NCBI GenBank assembly: GCA_028275165.1
Contig: JAQCNF010000169.1
Span: forward strand, 1 to 64,000
Reading direction: 5' to 3'
Origin: Haloquadratum sp.
GTDB lineage: Archaea > Halobacteriota > Halobacteria > Halobacteriales > Haloferacaceae
Length of the DNA stretch: 64,000 bases
Positions 9,177 through 16,665 of this stretch are shown here, piece after piece (positions within the stretch are counted from its first letter, which is position 1; each line of letters begins with the position of its first letter). A model generated the notes under the pieces. That model had not been told where the DNA came from. It was given only the letters and a program-made list of their open reading frames with translations, and did no database searches. The position numbers and the translations under genes were made by a program.

Positions 9177-10445
9177 ATGGAATTGACGCAGATATCAGAT
9201 CTGACGCCGTCTGCGCGAGGAGAAGTCATGAGTCGGGGATCAGAGCTTGCTGCAATCGAATCAGATGTCAAGCAGATCATTGATAACGTGCGAGCAGATG
9301 GAGACGCAGCACTCCGTGAGTTCAGCCGTGAATTTGATGATGTTGAGATGAACGCGATTGAAGTGACAGGCGCAGCCACCAAGGCCGTTGAAACAATACA
9401 CTCAGACGTACAGGCAGCAATTGCGTCAACGATTGATCGAATCGAAACATTTCACCGACACCAGCTGCGAGACGATTGGCAGGCCGACTTCGATGGGAGG
9501 ACACTGGGAAGACAATTCAGGCCTATCGAACGGGCTGGCGCATACGTTCCTGGAGGAAGCGCTGCATATCCATCGACAGCGATGATGACTGTCGTTCCTG
9601 CTCGTGTCGCCGGTGTCAATACCATTATCGCTGTAACACCACCAGCAGATCCAATAAATAAGGTGACATTAGCAGCTCTGAGTTTGGCCGGCGTTGATCG
9701 GATTTTTGCAGCAGGTGGAGCACAGGGGATTGCTGCACTCGCATATGGCACCGAAAGCATTCCAGCTGTGGATACGATCGTCGGTCCAGGGAATCGGTGG
9801 GTTGCAGCCGCTAAAGCAGCAGTACAAGGCGATGTCTCAATCGATATGATCGCTGGACCGTCAGAAGTCCTCATTCTCGCTGACGAGACTGCAGATCCTG
9901 AGTTTGTTGCGAGCGATCTTATTGCACAGGCTGAGCACGATCCACATGCCTCTGCTGCTGCGGTCACTCCTGATTTAGAACTTGCGAAAAGAATAGGTGA
10001 CGCGGTCAGAGACCAACTGCCGAAGCGGACGCGAGGCGGTGTCGCTGAATCTGCATTCTCGAATGAGAGTAGCGGAATATTCGTGGCAGAGTCGATGGAT
10101 CAAGCCGTTGAGTTTACCAACGAGTACGCAGTTGAGCATCTCGGTATCATGACCGCTGATAATGAGTCCATTGTTGAGCAAATCAAACACGCAGGGAGCA
10201 TTTTTGTTGGTGAGTATAGCCCAGTGGCAGCGGGTGATTATTCAACTGGACCAAACCACGTGCTCCCGACAGCACAGACAGCACGGGTCTCAAGCGGATT
10301 ATCGGTTGATACGTTCATGCGGTCGCGGACAGTGCAGCATCTCGATAAATCAGCACTCAAGGACATTAATGAGACAATCACCACGCTTGCTGAGTTGGAG
10401 GGACTGGAAGCGCACGCAGAGAGTATTCAGCACCGGATAGATTAG
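9177..10445 (+). CDS. hisD: Histidinol dehydrogenase
   Basis: The 422-residue protein catalyses the last two steps of histidine synthesis, histidinol to histidine, using NAD and Zn. Visible family blocks are ERAGAYVPGGSAAYPST, AAGGAQGIAALAYGT, VGPGNRWVAAAK, IAGPSEVLILAD, the Zn-binding AQAEHDPHASA, the catalytic region EYAVEHLGIM, and GPNHVLPT. Length is normal. A TATA-like atttaacc at about 9146-9153 precedes the start by some 25-30 bases, fitting a leaderless transcript. No other his gene is adjacent, so it appears monocistronic. Confidence 0.95.
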   Translation: MELTQISDLTPSARGEVMSRGSELAAIESDVKQIIDNVRADGDAALREFSREFDDVEMNAIEVTGAATKAVETIHSDVQAAIASTIDRIETFHRHQLRDDWQADFDGRTLGRQFRPIERAGAYVPGGSAAYPSTAMMTVVPARVAGVNTIIAVTPPADPINKVTLAALSLAGVDRIFAAGGAQGIAALAYGTESIPAVDTIVGPGNRWVAAAKAAVQGDVSIDMIAGPSEVLILADETADPEFVASDLIAQAEHDPHASAAAVTPDLELAKRIGDAVRDQLPKRTRGGVAESAFSNESSGIFVAESMDQAVEFTNEYAVEHLGIMTADNESIVEQIKHAGSIFVGEYSPVAAGDYSTGPNHVLPTAQTARVSSGLSVDTFMRSRTVQHLDKSALKDINETITTLAELEGLEAHAESIQHRID

Positions 10446-10473
10446 ACAGTACGGTAGCTGATTTATTTTGATC

Positions 10474-10591
10474 TAACAGTCGTTGGTAATGTGGTTTTGT
10501 TTACTCGAAATGGGACGTGCAAACTATCGCTCCAGGTCAAATTGGTGTGGTTTCGAGTATACATATTGGTCATATTGCCAACGACTGCTAA
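10474..10591 (+). repeat. 118-bp imperfect foldback (MITE-like) repeat
   Basis: The left arm taacagtcgttggtaatgtg (10474-10493) matches the complement of the right arm ending at 10591 in 17 of 20 positions. A second inverted pair (tactcgaaa / tttcgagta) lies inside at equivalent positions, so the whole segment can fold into a long imperfect hairpin with a loop of about 30 bases. No coding capacity is evident. This fits a miniature inverted-repeat element or a structured RNA just after hisD. A target-site duplication was not recognised. Confidence 0.5.
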
Positions 10592-10694
10592 GGAGATAAT
10601 TCGAACTCGTAGGGGGACAAGTAGCGGCTTCGCAGCAACGCTACTCACTGCCAGAAGTATGATATTTATGTCCATCCGAATCAGCAGCAGTCAG

Positions 10695-10870
10695 TTGACA
10701 TCTTCTCCGTCTGCAAGCAGAGGAATCCCAAGCGTTGGGATATGAGCGTTTGCAGTCTCCCTGCTCTCTGGGTGTCCGCTCTCGCGGATACTCTCGGGAA
10801 CCCCACGAACTCGCGGGAAGATGTCACAATCGGGTGTATTAATGAGGAAACAGCGAGTGTATCGGCTGAA
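10695..10870 (-). mobile_element. Right-end relic of an IS1341/IS605-type element
   Basis: Read on the - strand, this stretch repeats the blocks at 131-245: gggagactgcaaac (10748-10761 on the + strand as its complement), catatcccaac, tgggattcct, then a degenerate hairpin and gatgtcaa ending at 10695. The coding part ahead of it is degraded and no TnpB can be read. It is a truncated second copy of the element family at the left edge of the window. Confidence 0.55.
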
Positions 10871-11395
10871 CACATAGATAATATAACTGACTGGCTACCC
10901 TGCAAGAGGTCGAAATCGAAGTGGTTCGGAACTAGCTTTGGGGAGTCTGTCCGCATACATTACACAACAAGACAGTACCGAAAACAGCAGCCGGCGAACG
11001 CCACACTGCAAAAGAGTGTGCTAGCTGCTTATACCACAGCATACGACACGGTATTCTTGGCCCTGTCGACACTTGCTGGTGTCCCCTTGAGAAGGATTCA
11101 TTAGAAGTGGAAATGGAGATATACAATCAGCAAAAGATCCGAAAGCGGTTCGAAACTGCCAGCGGTCGACCGTTCTGACGATGTCGAACTCTCCGTGGGT
11201 AGACGGCTGTCTGGTAACTGGACTCAATACCTCCAACTCCGATCAAGATTTCCCTCCGTTCACGCCGACAACAATCTCAAGCTAACTATATTCACTTGGC
11301 GACTTCTCAAATTGAATGATTGCCCTGTCTGAGTCGGATATGTGCTCAGAGAATGATAGAGAAACCGATATGCTATTCTATGATGTTCGGTTGGT
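10871..11395. other. Intergenic, no gene recognised
   Basis: Open frames here are short and lack haloarchaeal composition. It probably includes further decayed DNA of the neighbouring element relic and, at its right end, the promoter of the cyclophilin gene. No RNA gene was recognised. Confidence 0.4.
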
Positions 11396-12067
11396 ATGAA
11401 GTCCTCGCGGCGACGGTATGTAGCTGGCCTTGCCGGGTGTGCATTGGCATCTATCACAGGTTGTCTCTTCGAAGAGCCGTCATCAGATACATCCACAGCA
11501 ACAGCAACAGCGACAGATGTGTTCACGTCTACACCGCGCACTGTCGCGTCGGAGAATGAGCCGATGAGTGCTGTGCTACGCACCTCACGTGGGAGAATTG
11601 AGTGTCGGCTGTATCACAAAAAAGCTCCGCGCACTGTCCAGAATTTTGTAGGGCTCGCCACGGGGTCGATACCATGGCGAGATCCAGAGACCGACCAGAT
11701 ACGTACGACGCCGTTATATAATGATCTACTCTTCCACCGGGTGATAGCTGGATTTATGATCCAAACTGGTGATCCCAGTGGCACCGGACTGGGCGGTCCT
11801 GGATATACATTTGATGATGAGCTTGATTCAACTCTCCGACATGACAAACCAGGAGTCTTGAGTATGGCAAATTCGGGGCCAGATACGAATGGTTCACAGT
11901 TCTTTATTACAGTGAGCCCACAACCACACTTGGATGGCCAACACACTGTGTTTGGACAAGTTGTCGACGGGATAGAGACGGTATATGAAATCAGCCGGGT
12001 GCCCACTGATAAAAATAATCGGCCAGCCACGCCGGTTGAATTAAACACAGTAATTATTAACAGCTAA
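11396..12067 (+). CDS. Exported lipoprotein cyclophilin (peptidyl-prolyl isomerase)
   Basis: The 223-residue protein starts with a Tat lipoprotein signal: SSRRRYVAGLAGCALASI followed by the lipobox TGC, giving a lipidated Cys near residue 23. A Thr/Ser-rich linker (about 24-58) precedes a cyclophilin domain with LFHRVIAGFMIQTGDP, GPGYTFDDE, LSMANSGPDTNGSQFFIT and HLDGQHTVFGQVV, the usual active-site blocks. It should act outside the membrane on prolines of secreted proteins exported, like itself, by Tat. Most archaeal cyclophilins are cytoplasmic, so the lipoprotein form is notable. The ATG at 11396 is required for the signal. Confidence 0.88.
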   Translation: MKSSRRRYVAGLAGCALASITGCLFEEPSSDTSTATATATDVFTSTPRTVASENEPMSAVLRTSRGRIECRLYHKKAPRTVQNFVGLATGSIPWRDPETDQIRTTPLYNDLLFHRVIAGFMIQTGDPSGTGLGGPGYTFDDELDSTLRHDKPGVLSMANSGPDTNGSQFFITVSPQPHLDGQHTVFGQVVDGIETVYEISRVPTDKNNRPATPVELNTVIINS

Positions 12068-12201
12068 GAAAAGGTGGTCTCAGTTGAGCCATCGATATGT
12101 GTCTGTGCGTTCGACAGATTGGGACCAATGCCGAAGCCTTAGGCTGAAACCCAGAGAGTGTGTATAACTGATGAGCAGAAACCCTTCTGCGATCAAAGCG
12201 T

Positions 12202-13062
12202 ATGATTATCGCGAAATCATCAAACGAGTACCGATGTATCACTCAACACGAACATGGTAAAATAGCTGGATTATGTGCTATGTACTGGGGCAGTGGGGAT
12301 TTTGAGTCGCCAAGCCCAGAAGGTTCGCTGGTCACAGCCGCATTCATGCATGACACCGGATGGCAGGAGTTTGATCATCAGCCACGTATCAACGCTGATG
12401 AGAAAGCAGACACTCCAACACCGATTAATTTTCATGAATTACCGCCACAGACATGGGTTGATATGTATGAGCAGGGCATCGATACAGTCAGCAGTGTTGA
12501 TCCGTACGCAGGACTGGTCGTGTCTTTGCATGGGGTCGGATTACAAAATAGACGATATGGGCTTACCCCGGAGTGGAGTAGGCCTGGGACGACATTTACT
12601 GAGTTTATTCACAGAGAACAGAGACGCCAGCGTCGCTTGATAGAGCAGATAGGAGAGCAAGATGGCACCAGCATAACTGCCGAAGACAAAGTGATGTTGA
12701 GGCGACTACAGGACGACGATTATGAACCCGAGCGATATAATGGGCAGCTCTGGTGCAACTATAAATTACTCCAAACGTGGGATACTCTTTCGCACATACT
12801 GTGCGCGACAGCCGACCAGACAGTAGAAACAACGATTGAGCATACTCCAGTCTCGGTCCATACTGACGCGAGTATTGAGGTTTGCTCAGAGGGAGTAAGT
12901 GCATATCAAGTTGACCCATACCCGTTTAGCATTGACCCATTGGTCATTTCAGCGATTGGACGAACAGTCTCCGAACAAACGGTTAATTCAGGGGATGAGT
13001 CAGCGATTGCACGTGAATATTTCTCAAACACAGAGGAAATTGAGTTTCGAATCCACTCGTAA
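12202..13062 (+). CDS. DUF3891-family protein
   Basis: The 286-residue protein starts like DUF3891 members (MIIAKSSNEYRCITQHEHGKIAG) and keeps the histidine/aspartate-rich core AAFMHDTGWQEFD and VSLHGVGLQNRRYG. The HD-like residues suggest a metal-dependent hydrolase fold, but the activity is unknown. The stop TAA (13060-13062) lies inside the terminal gtaaac of an insertion-element relic on the opposite strand, so the last residues may be set by the element. The protein otherwise seems full length. Confidence 0.75.
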   Translation: MIIAKSSNEYRCITQHEHGKIAGLCAMYWGSGDFESPSPEGSLVTAAFMHDTGWQEFDHQPRINADEKADTPTPINFHELPPQTWVDMYEQGIDTVSSVDPYAGLVVSLHGVGLQNRRYGLTPEWSRPGTTFTEFIHREQRRQRRLIEQIGEQDGTSITAEDKVMLRRLQDDDYEPERYNGQLWCNYKLLQTWDTLSHILCATADQTVETTIEHTPVSVHTDASIEVCSEGVSAYQVDPYPFSIDPLVISAIGRTVSEQTVNSGDESAIAREYFSNTEEIEFRIHS

Positions 13063-13395
13063 ACAGCCTCGGGCGCGGTGGCCCGGGGCTTTTCTACTTT
13101 CCTCAGCCGTGTGCTAGCACTCCCTGCTCGGCAAGCGAGCGGGATGAGGGTGGGCGACTTATACGCCCCGACCCGGACAGACGCACCAACCGAACCGATG
13201 GGTTTTGAGTTGTAGTACGCGTCCACCGTGTCCGTCGGAATCTCTCGCCACGTCGCCTTGTACGACACGAATGTCTCGCACTTTGAGACGATCGGCCTCG
13301 GATTGTTCGACGGATGATTGGACAGAGTCCGTCTCGTCATCAGTGACAGGTTCAGCCGCGTTAAGACGACCAAACGCGTCATCGTGGTCGGTCAC
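13059..13395 (-). pseudogene. Decayed TnpB element, 3' part with right-end hairpin
   Basis: On the - strand the frame before the hairpin contains FVSYKATWREIP and TVDAYYNSKP, resembling the TnpB region before its zinc ribbon, but the cysteine knuckles and catalytic end are lost. It ends with a hairpin whose arms are gcctcgggc (13066-13074) and gcccggggc (13081-13089), then gtttac on the - strand (13059-13064). The general layout matches the relics at 14301, 16533, 23845 and 48646. GC is higher than in the flanking DNA. Confidence 0.5.
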
Positions 13396-13451
13396 GCAAC
13401 ACCACCCTCAAGAGAAGACCCTGTCCTCCAGGATTATCGCGTTATGAGAAG

Positions 13452-13524
13452 TAGTCCCGCCAGGATTCGAACCTGGGTATCGAGCCCCAGAAGCTCGAAG
13501 GATTGGCCACTACCCTACGGGACT
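13452..13524 (-). tRNA. tRNA-Gln (anticodon CUG)
   Basis: The reverse complement folds as a 73-nt tRNA without encoded CCA. The acceptor arms AGTCCCG and CGGGACT pair perfectly with discriminator A. The anticodon stem CGAGC/GCTCG encloses loop TTCTGGG, giving anticodon CTG. The T arm CCAGG-TTCGAAT-CCTGG is canonical. No intron is seen. It reads codon CAG. Confidence 0.95.
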
Positions 13525-13641
13525 ATTAAGCATTATACATTACTGTCAAGCTGTATATCAGTGTTGCGAATTGTATAGCTGTAGCCTTGGTTTCATATGG
13601 GCAGTAGGTTCATATCCGCTGATTATACACATTAACGTAGT

Positions 13642-14223
13642 ATGTATATCGGTCGATTTCTCGTTGTTGCTCCCAATTTTGCCGCCTATCGAGTGTCCTC
13701 TCGATCATTTCCACATAGAAAAATTATCAAACATGCGGACAACTTGACCGTCACCCCAACGCCAGAAGCACCGCCAACAGATAATCCATACATCTCATAT
13801 AATTGTCTGCAAGTGAACGACTCAACCGCGATTATTGGAAATGGGTCACACGTTGATCCAATAGCAGAAAAGTTGGAAATGGGTTACCCAGCACGTGACG
13901 CGCTCGCGATGAGTTTACTATCGATGGATTATGAAAAAGATGAATACTCAACACCACGCATTGCAGGAATACTCGGACCGAATGCATATATTGGTATTGT
14001 GAGACCAGATGCACTTATTATCAAGAGCGTGTCCGAGCCGACACTGATCGCCACGTATCAAGAGGTTCACCCAACACCATTCGATATCACTCCAGGAGAG
14101 ACACCAGATGAAACGGCGAGAAGAGTCCTCAGACTGGACTATGGGCATCCAGTGTGTGCTGGCGCTGTTCATCAATCTCAAGAGGAATTCGAGATGGGAT
14201 ATATCAATCAGACAGATATGTGA
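13642..14223 (+). CDS. purO: IMP cyclohydrolase, archaeal PurO type
   Basis: A 193-residue protein of the archaeal PurO family, which closes FAICAR to IMP in the last step of purine synthesis. Recognisable blocks are MYIGRFLVV, YRVSSRSFPHRKI, NPYISYNCLQV, IIGNGSHVDPIAEKLEMGYPARDAL and TPRIAGI. Length is normal for PurO. It starts 118 bases after the tRNA-Gln 5' end and is divergent from it. An element relic (14301-14427) follows. Confidence 0.9.
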   Translation: MYIGRFLVVAPNFAAYRVSSRSFPHRKIIKHADNLTVTPTPEAPPTDNPYISYNCLQVNDSTAIIGNGSHVDPIAEKLEMGYPARDALAMSLLSMDYEKDEYSTPRIAGILGPNAYIGIVRPDALIIKSVSEPTLIATYQEVHPTPFDITPGETPDETARRVLRLDYGHPVCAGAVHQSQEEFEMGYINQTDM

Positions 14224-14300
14224 TGACACATCGCTTGAAGACTTCACAGCCCTCCAGTTCACTAGTAGTCAATTTAGTTCCTCTGGCGCACATAGTCGTG

Positions 14301-14427
14301 GATGGAAAGCGCGTTCGTGAGAGAGAATCTCACAGGCTGTCAGACGCCGTCTGACACTGTCGTGGAAACAGGAAGCCCCACCCTCAAGGAAGCGACGCCA
14401 GTCGCTGAGTAGGGTGGGGTAGTTCAC
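14301..14427 (+). ncRNA. Structured repeat copy A: putative solo TnpB omega-RNA / right end
   Basis: Hairpins are visible in order. First gtgaga/tctcac (14317-14322 with 14328-14333). Second gtcagac/gtctgac (14339-14345 with 14349-14355). Third a compound stem, ccccaccct/agggtgggg (14376-14384 with 14411-14419), enclosing agcgac/gtcgct (14391-14396 with 14401-14406). All stems pair perfectly. It ends in gtagttcac. The frame before it ends KRVRERESHRLSDAV, apparently a relic TnpB tail; the same ending recurs in copy B. No tnpB is attached. Confidence 0.6.
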
Positions 14428-14484
14428 CACGGGATCTCGAATTATATTGAGTGAAAGGCAACGCCGGTATCAGCGCTCAGGCGA

Positions 14485-15666
14485 CTACTTAAACTCATCT
14501 TGTACAATTGAAAGGGTTTCCTCGCGGTCACCCCAGGCCACAAAGATGGCCACGGAAGTAGCAGAGGTAATCACATCGTGTATATTAATTCCCGCATCGG
14601 CGATTGGCTGAACAATATCTAAGATAACTCCCGGTCGATTTGGGAGTTCGCCACCAGTCACCCGAATAACAGCAATATTATCATCAACTGTGACTGAAGA
14701 GAGGGTCTGGTCGTCTACTACTTTTGCATGAAGAAGATTTTCAGCCTGTTGAGCAATATCTTCTTGAATGTAGAAGGTAATTGAGTCCATTCCAGAGGCA
14801 ACTGCGTCAATGTTGATATTTGCATCACGGAGAGCCTGTGAGAGATCAGCTAATTTACCAGGGCTATTGCGAATTGACCGGCCTGCAACAGTGACACATG
14901 CAAGTTCATTTTCTTGCATATCGATCAAATTCTCAAACTCTCCCTCAATGACAGTTCCACCATTCAGCAGATCACCATGCTGATAATGAACAACTCTCAC
15001 CCCAAGTTTAGAATTTTTATATGAGAGCGCTGACGGTGCAATGACCTCCGCCCCTCGAAACGAGAGGTTGCGGAGTTCATCGACTGTAATATGTCCGACG
15101 TTCCTTGCCCCTTCGACAACGTGAGGGTCACCGGTCATGACCCCCTCAACGTCAGTGACGATAACTACCTCATCCGCATCTGTATATCGACCAAGCATTA
15201 CTGCAGTCGTATCTGAGCCCCCTCGGCCGAGAGTCGTAGTCTCACCAGCTTCGTTCTCTGCTAAGAAGCCTGTAATAACTGGAACCATCTCTCCAAGCTG
15301 GGCGCTCAACTCAGCCGTTCGACGCTGTGTTTCAGCAACTTCAACCTCTCCGAGATCGTTCGTAAGGATTGGCCATTTGTCCGTGCCCGGTTCAAGAAAC
15401 TGAGCACTGACCCCCCGCGCTCGAAGTGCACCCGTGAGCATCCGAACACTCGTCCGCTCCCCCATTGAGACGATTTCTGCACGATCCTTATCAGCGGCAT
15501 CAAATTCAATCTCATCAAGAAGGTAATCGGTCGTCGAACCCATCGCAGAGGCAACGGCGACAATCTCATGACCTTTCTCAACGGCGTTCGCAATTGAGTC
15601 GGCGGCACGATTAATTCGATCTCCACTCCCTAAGGACGTCCCGCCAAATTTCACAACTACGCGCAC
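14485..15666 (-). CDS. lysC: Aspartate kinase
   Basis: The GTG at 15666 (VRVVVKFGGTSLGSG) begins at the universal KFGGTS nucleotide-binding motif and gives 393 residues; the longer ATG frame adds a Cys-rich leader without homology. It phosphorylates aspartate on the way to lysine, threonine and methionine. The kinase domain (about 1-245) includes TLGRGGSDTTAV and a VTDVEGVMTGDP block. Two ACT regulatory domains follow (SIRNSPGKLADL and GELPNRPGVILDI), so feedback control by end-product amino acids is likely. It appears to be a lone gene. Confidence 0.92.
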   Translation of the reverse strand: MRVVVKFGGTSLGSGDRINRAADSIANAVEKGHEIVAVASAMGSTTDYLLDEIEFDAADKDRAEIVSMGERTSVRMLTGALRARGVSAQFLEPGTDKWPILTNDLGEVEVAETQRRTAELSAQLGEMVPVITGFLAENEAGETTTLGRGGSDTTAVMLGRYTDADEVVIVTDVEGVMTGDPHVVEGARNVGHITVDELRNLSFRGAEVIAPSALSYKNSKLGVRVVHYQHGDLLNGGTVIEGEFENLIDMQENELACVTVAGRSIRNSPGKLADLSQALRDANINIDAVASGMDSITFYIQEDIAQQAENLLHAKVVDDQTLSSVTVDDNIAVIRVTGGELPNRPGVILDIVQPIADAGINIHDVITSATSVAIFVAWGDREETLSIVQDEFK

Positions 15667-15828
15667 GGTTGCCCTCGTTGGACAGCACCTATCCGCCAAG
15701 TATAAATATGACAATGATCGTCCCACCGATATCGCTTGTGAGTCATACCCATCGATTGACTGTGATAAGATAAAATAGTGTCTTCATGCAGTAGTGCAAA
15801 CAGACGTGGTTTCAAGACAAAAGAATGA

Positions 15829-15901
15829 GTGGACTACCCCTCCTTGCTTGCTCACTTCGCTCGGGCTTGTTTGGTTCCGTGAGGAATGGGGGTGAGTCTA
15901 C
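15829..15901 (-). mobile_element. Possible truncated right-end hairpin (copy F)
   Basis: On the - strand, actcacccccattcctcac, a hairpin-forming middle and aggaggggtagtccac resemble the terminal stem and gtagttcac end of the other relics. Only about 70 bases remain and pairing is imperfect. It could instead be chance similarity in a palindrome-rich intergenic region. Confidence 0.3.
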
Positions 15902-15935
15902 AACAGTTAAACGGGTGCATCCGTTAGCATGTCGC

Positions 15936-16370
15936 ATGCAAATGGAGGTCCGGGATGCTGTTGAGGCTGACGCGGAGACGCTCGGGGAAATTGTAGATTT
16001 GCCTGCGGATGTCCTTCGAAACGTGATTCACGACCGGACAGTTCGAGTTGCAGGAGATGCCGAAAAAACAGTTGGGCCGGACGCTGATGAGAAAACAAGG
16101 GCAGATGAGATTGTTGGATTCGTTGCTTATGATGTGCGAGGTGGCACGGTTCACGTAACCCAGCTGGCCGGTGAGGAGCAGGTTGCAAAGAAACTCTTAG
16201 CAGAGCCAATACGATTTGCCACGGCCGAGAGCTTCAACGTCGAATTTGTCGTTCCAGTATCAGACACTGAGGTGCGTCAAGCAGCGGAGAATGCTGGTTT
16301 TGATCCAATTGGCTATGGACCACGCTTCGGTGAGGAGCGCACCCGTCGGTATCGATACACAATATCGTAA
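15936..16370 (+). CDS. GNAT-like acetyltransferase-family protein
   Basis: The ATG at 15936 (MQMEVRDAVEADAETLGEI) gives 144 residues. A TATA-like agttaaac at 15905-15912 fits a leaderless start there; an ATG two codons later is equally possible. The opening VRDAVEADAETL and the pattern of strands and helices resemble haloarchaeal GNAT-fold proteins. The acetyl-CoA loop (Q/RxxGxG/A) is not clearly visible, so enzymatic activity is uncertain. The longer upstream frame runs through the relic at 15829 and is rejected. Confidence 0.6.
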   Translation: MQMEVRDAVEADAETLGEIVDLPADVLRNVIHDRTVRVAGDAEKTVGPDADEKTRADEIVGFVAYDVRGGTVHVTQLAGEEQVAKKLLAEPIRFATAESFNVEFVVPVSDTEVRQAAENAGFDPIGYGPRFGEERTRRYRYTIS

Positions 16371-16532
16371 CTAAACTCTTCCAGACAAGATCACACTCAG
16401 TTTGCACGCAGAACCCGAGGCCCCGATACTGTTTGAAATCCCCGCAACTCTTCGCTTGAGCAGAAGTAGTGTCTCTCCAGCTGTGATGATCTTGGCACAG
16501 TTTACACAAATCGTCGGGTGCTTTGATGTCAT

Positions 16533-16665
16533 GAATCGAAAGCGCGTTCGTGAGAGAGCATCTCACGGACTGTCAGATGCCGTCTGACAACGTCATTGAA
16601 TCAGGAAACCCCTCAAGCGACGTCAGCCTCTGAGTGGGGTGGTAATTTACTCATGAGTAGCTCAC
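16533..16665 (+). ncRNA. Structured repeat copy B: putative solo TnpB omega-RNA / right end
   Basis: A 47-base core from gcgcgttcgtgagagag to the second hairpin differs from copy A at about four positions. The stems gtgaga/tctcac and gtcaga/tctgac are kept. The terminal stem is weaker (cccctca 16609-16615 with tgagtgggg 16631-16639, one bulge). The preceding frame ends KRVRERASHGLSDAV. The end motif gtagctcac (16657-16665) contains the complement of the stop codon of the polD small-subunit gene; an alternative end is aatttac at 16644-16650. Confidence 0.55.

Noticed and set aside
10742-11104. 120-codon + strand frame
   Set aside because: It runs through the complement of a TnpB right-end relic and has Cys- and Arg-rich composition unlike haloarchaeal proteins.
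13642-14223. purO as a gene truncated by repeat copy A
   Set aside because: The protein has the normal PurO length and the repeat begins about 80 bases after its stop, so it is not interrupted.
15825-15935. Longer N-terminus for the GNAT-like protein
   Set aside because: The extra 37 residues are Cys- and Leu-rich and translated from a probable element relic. A TATA-like box fits the start at 15936.
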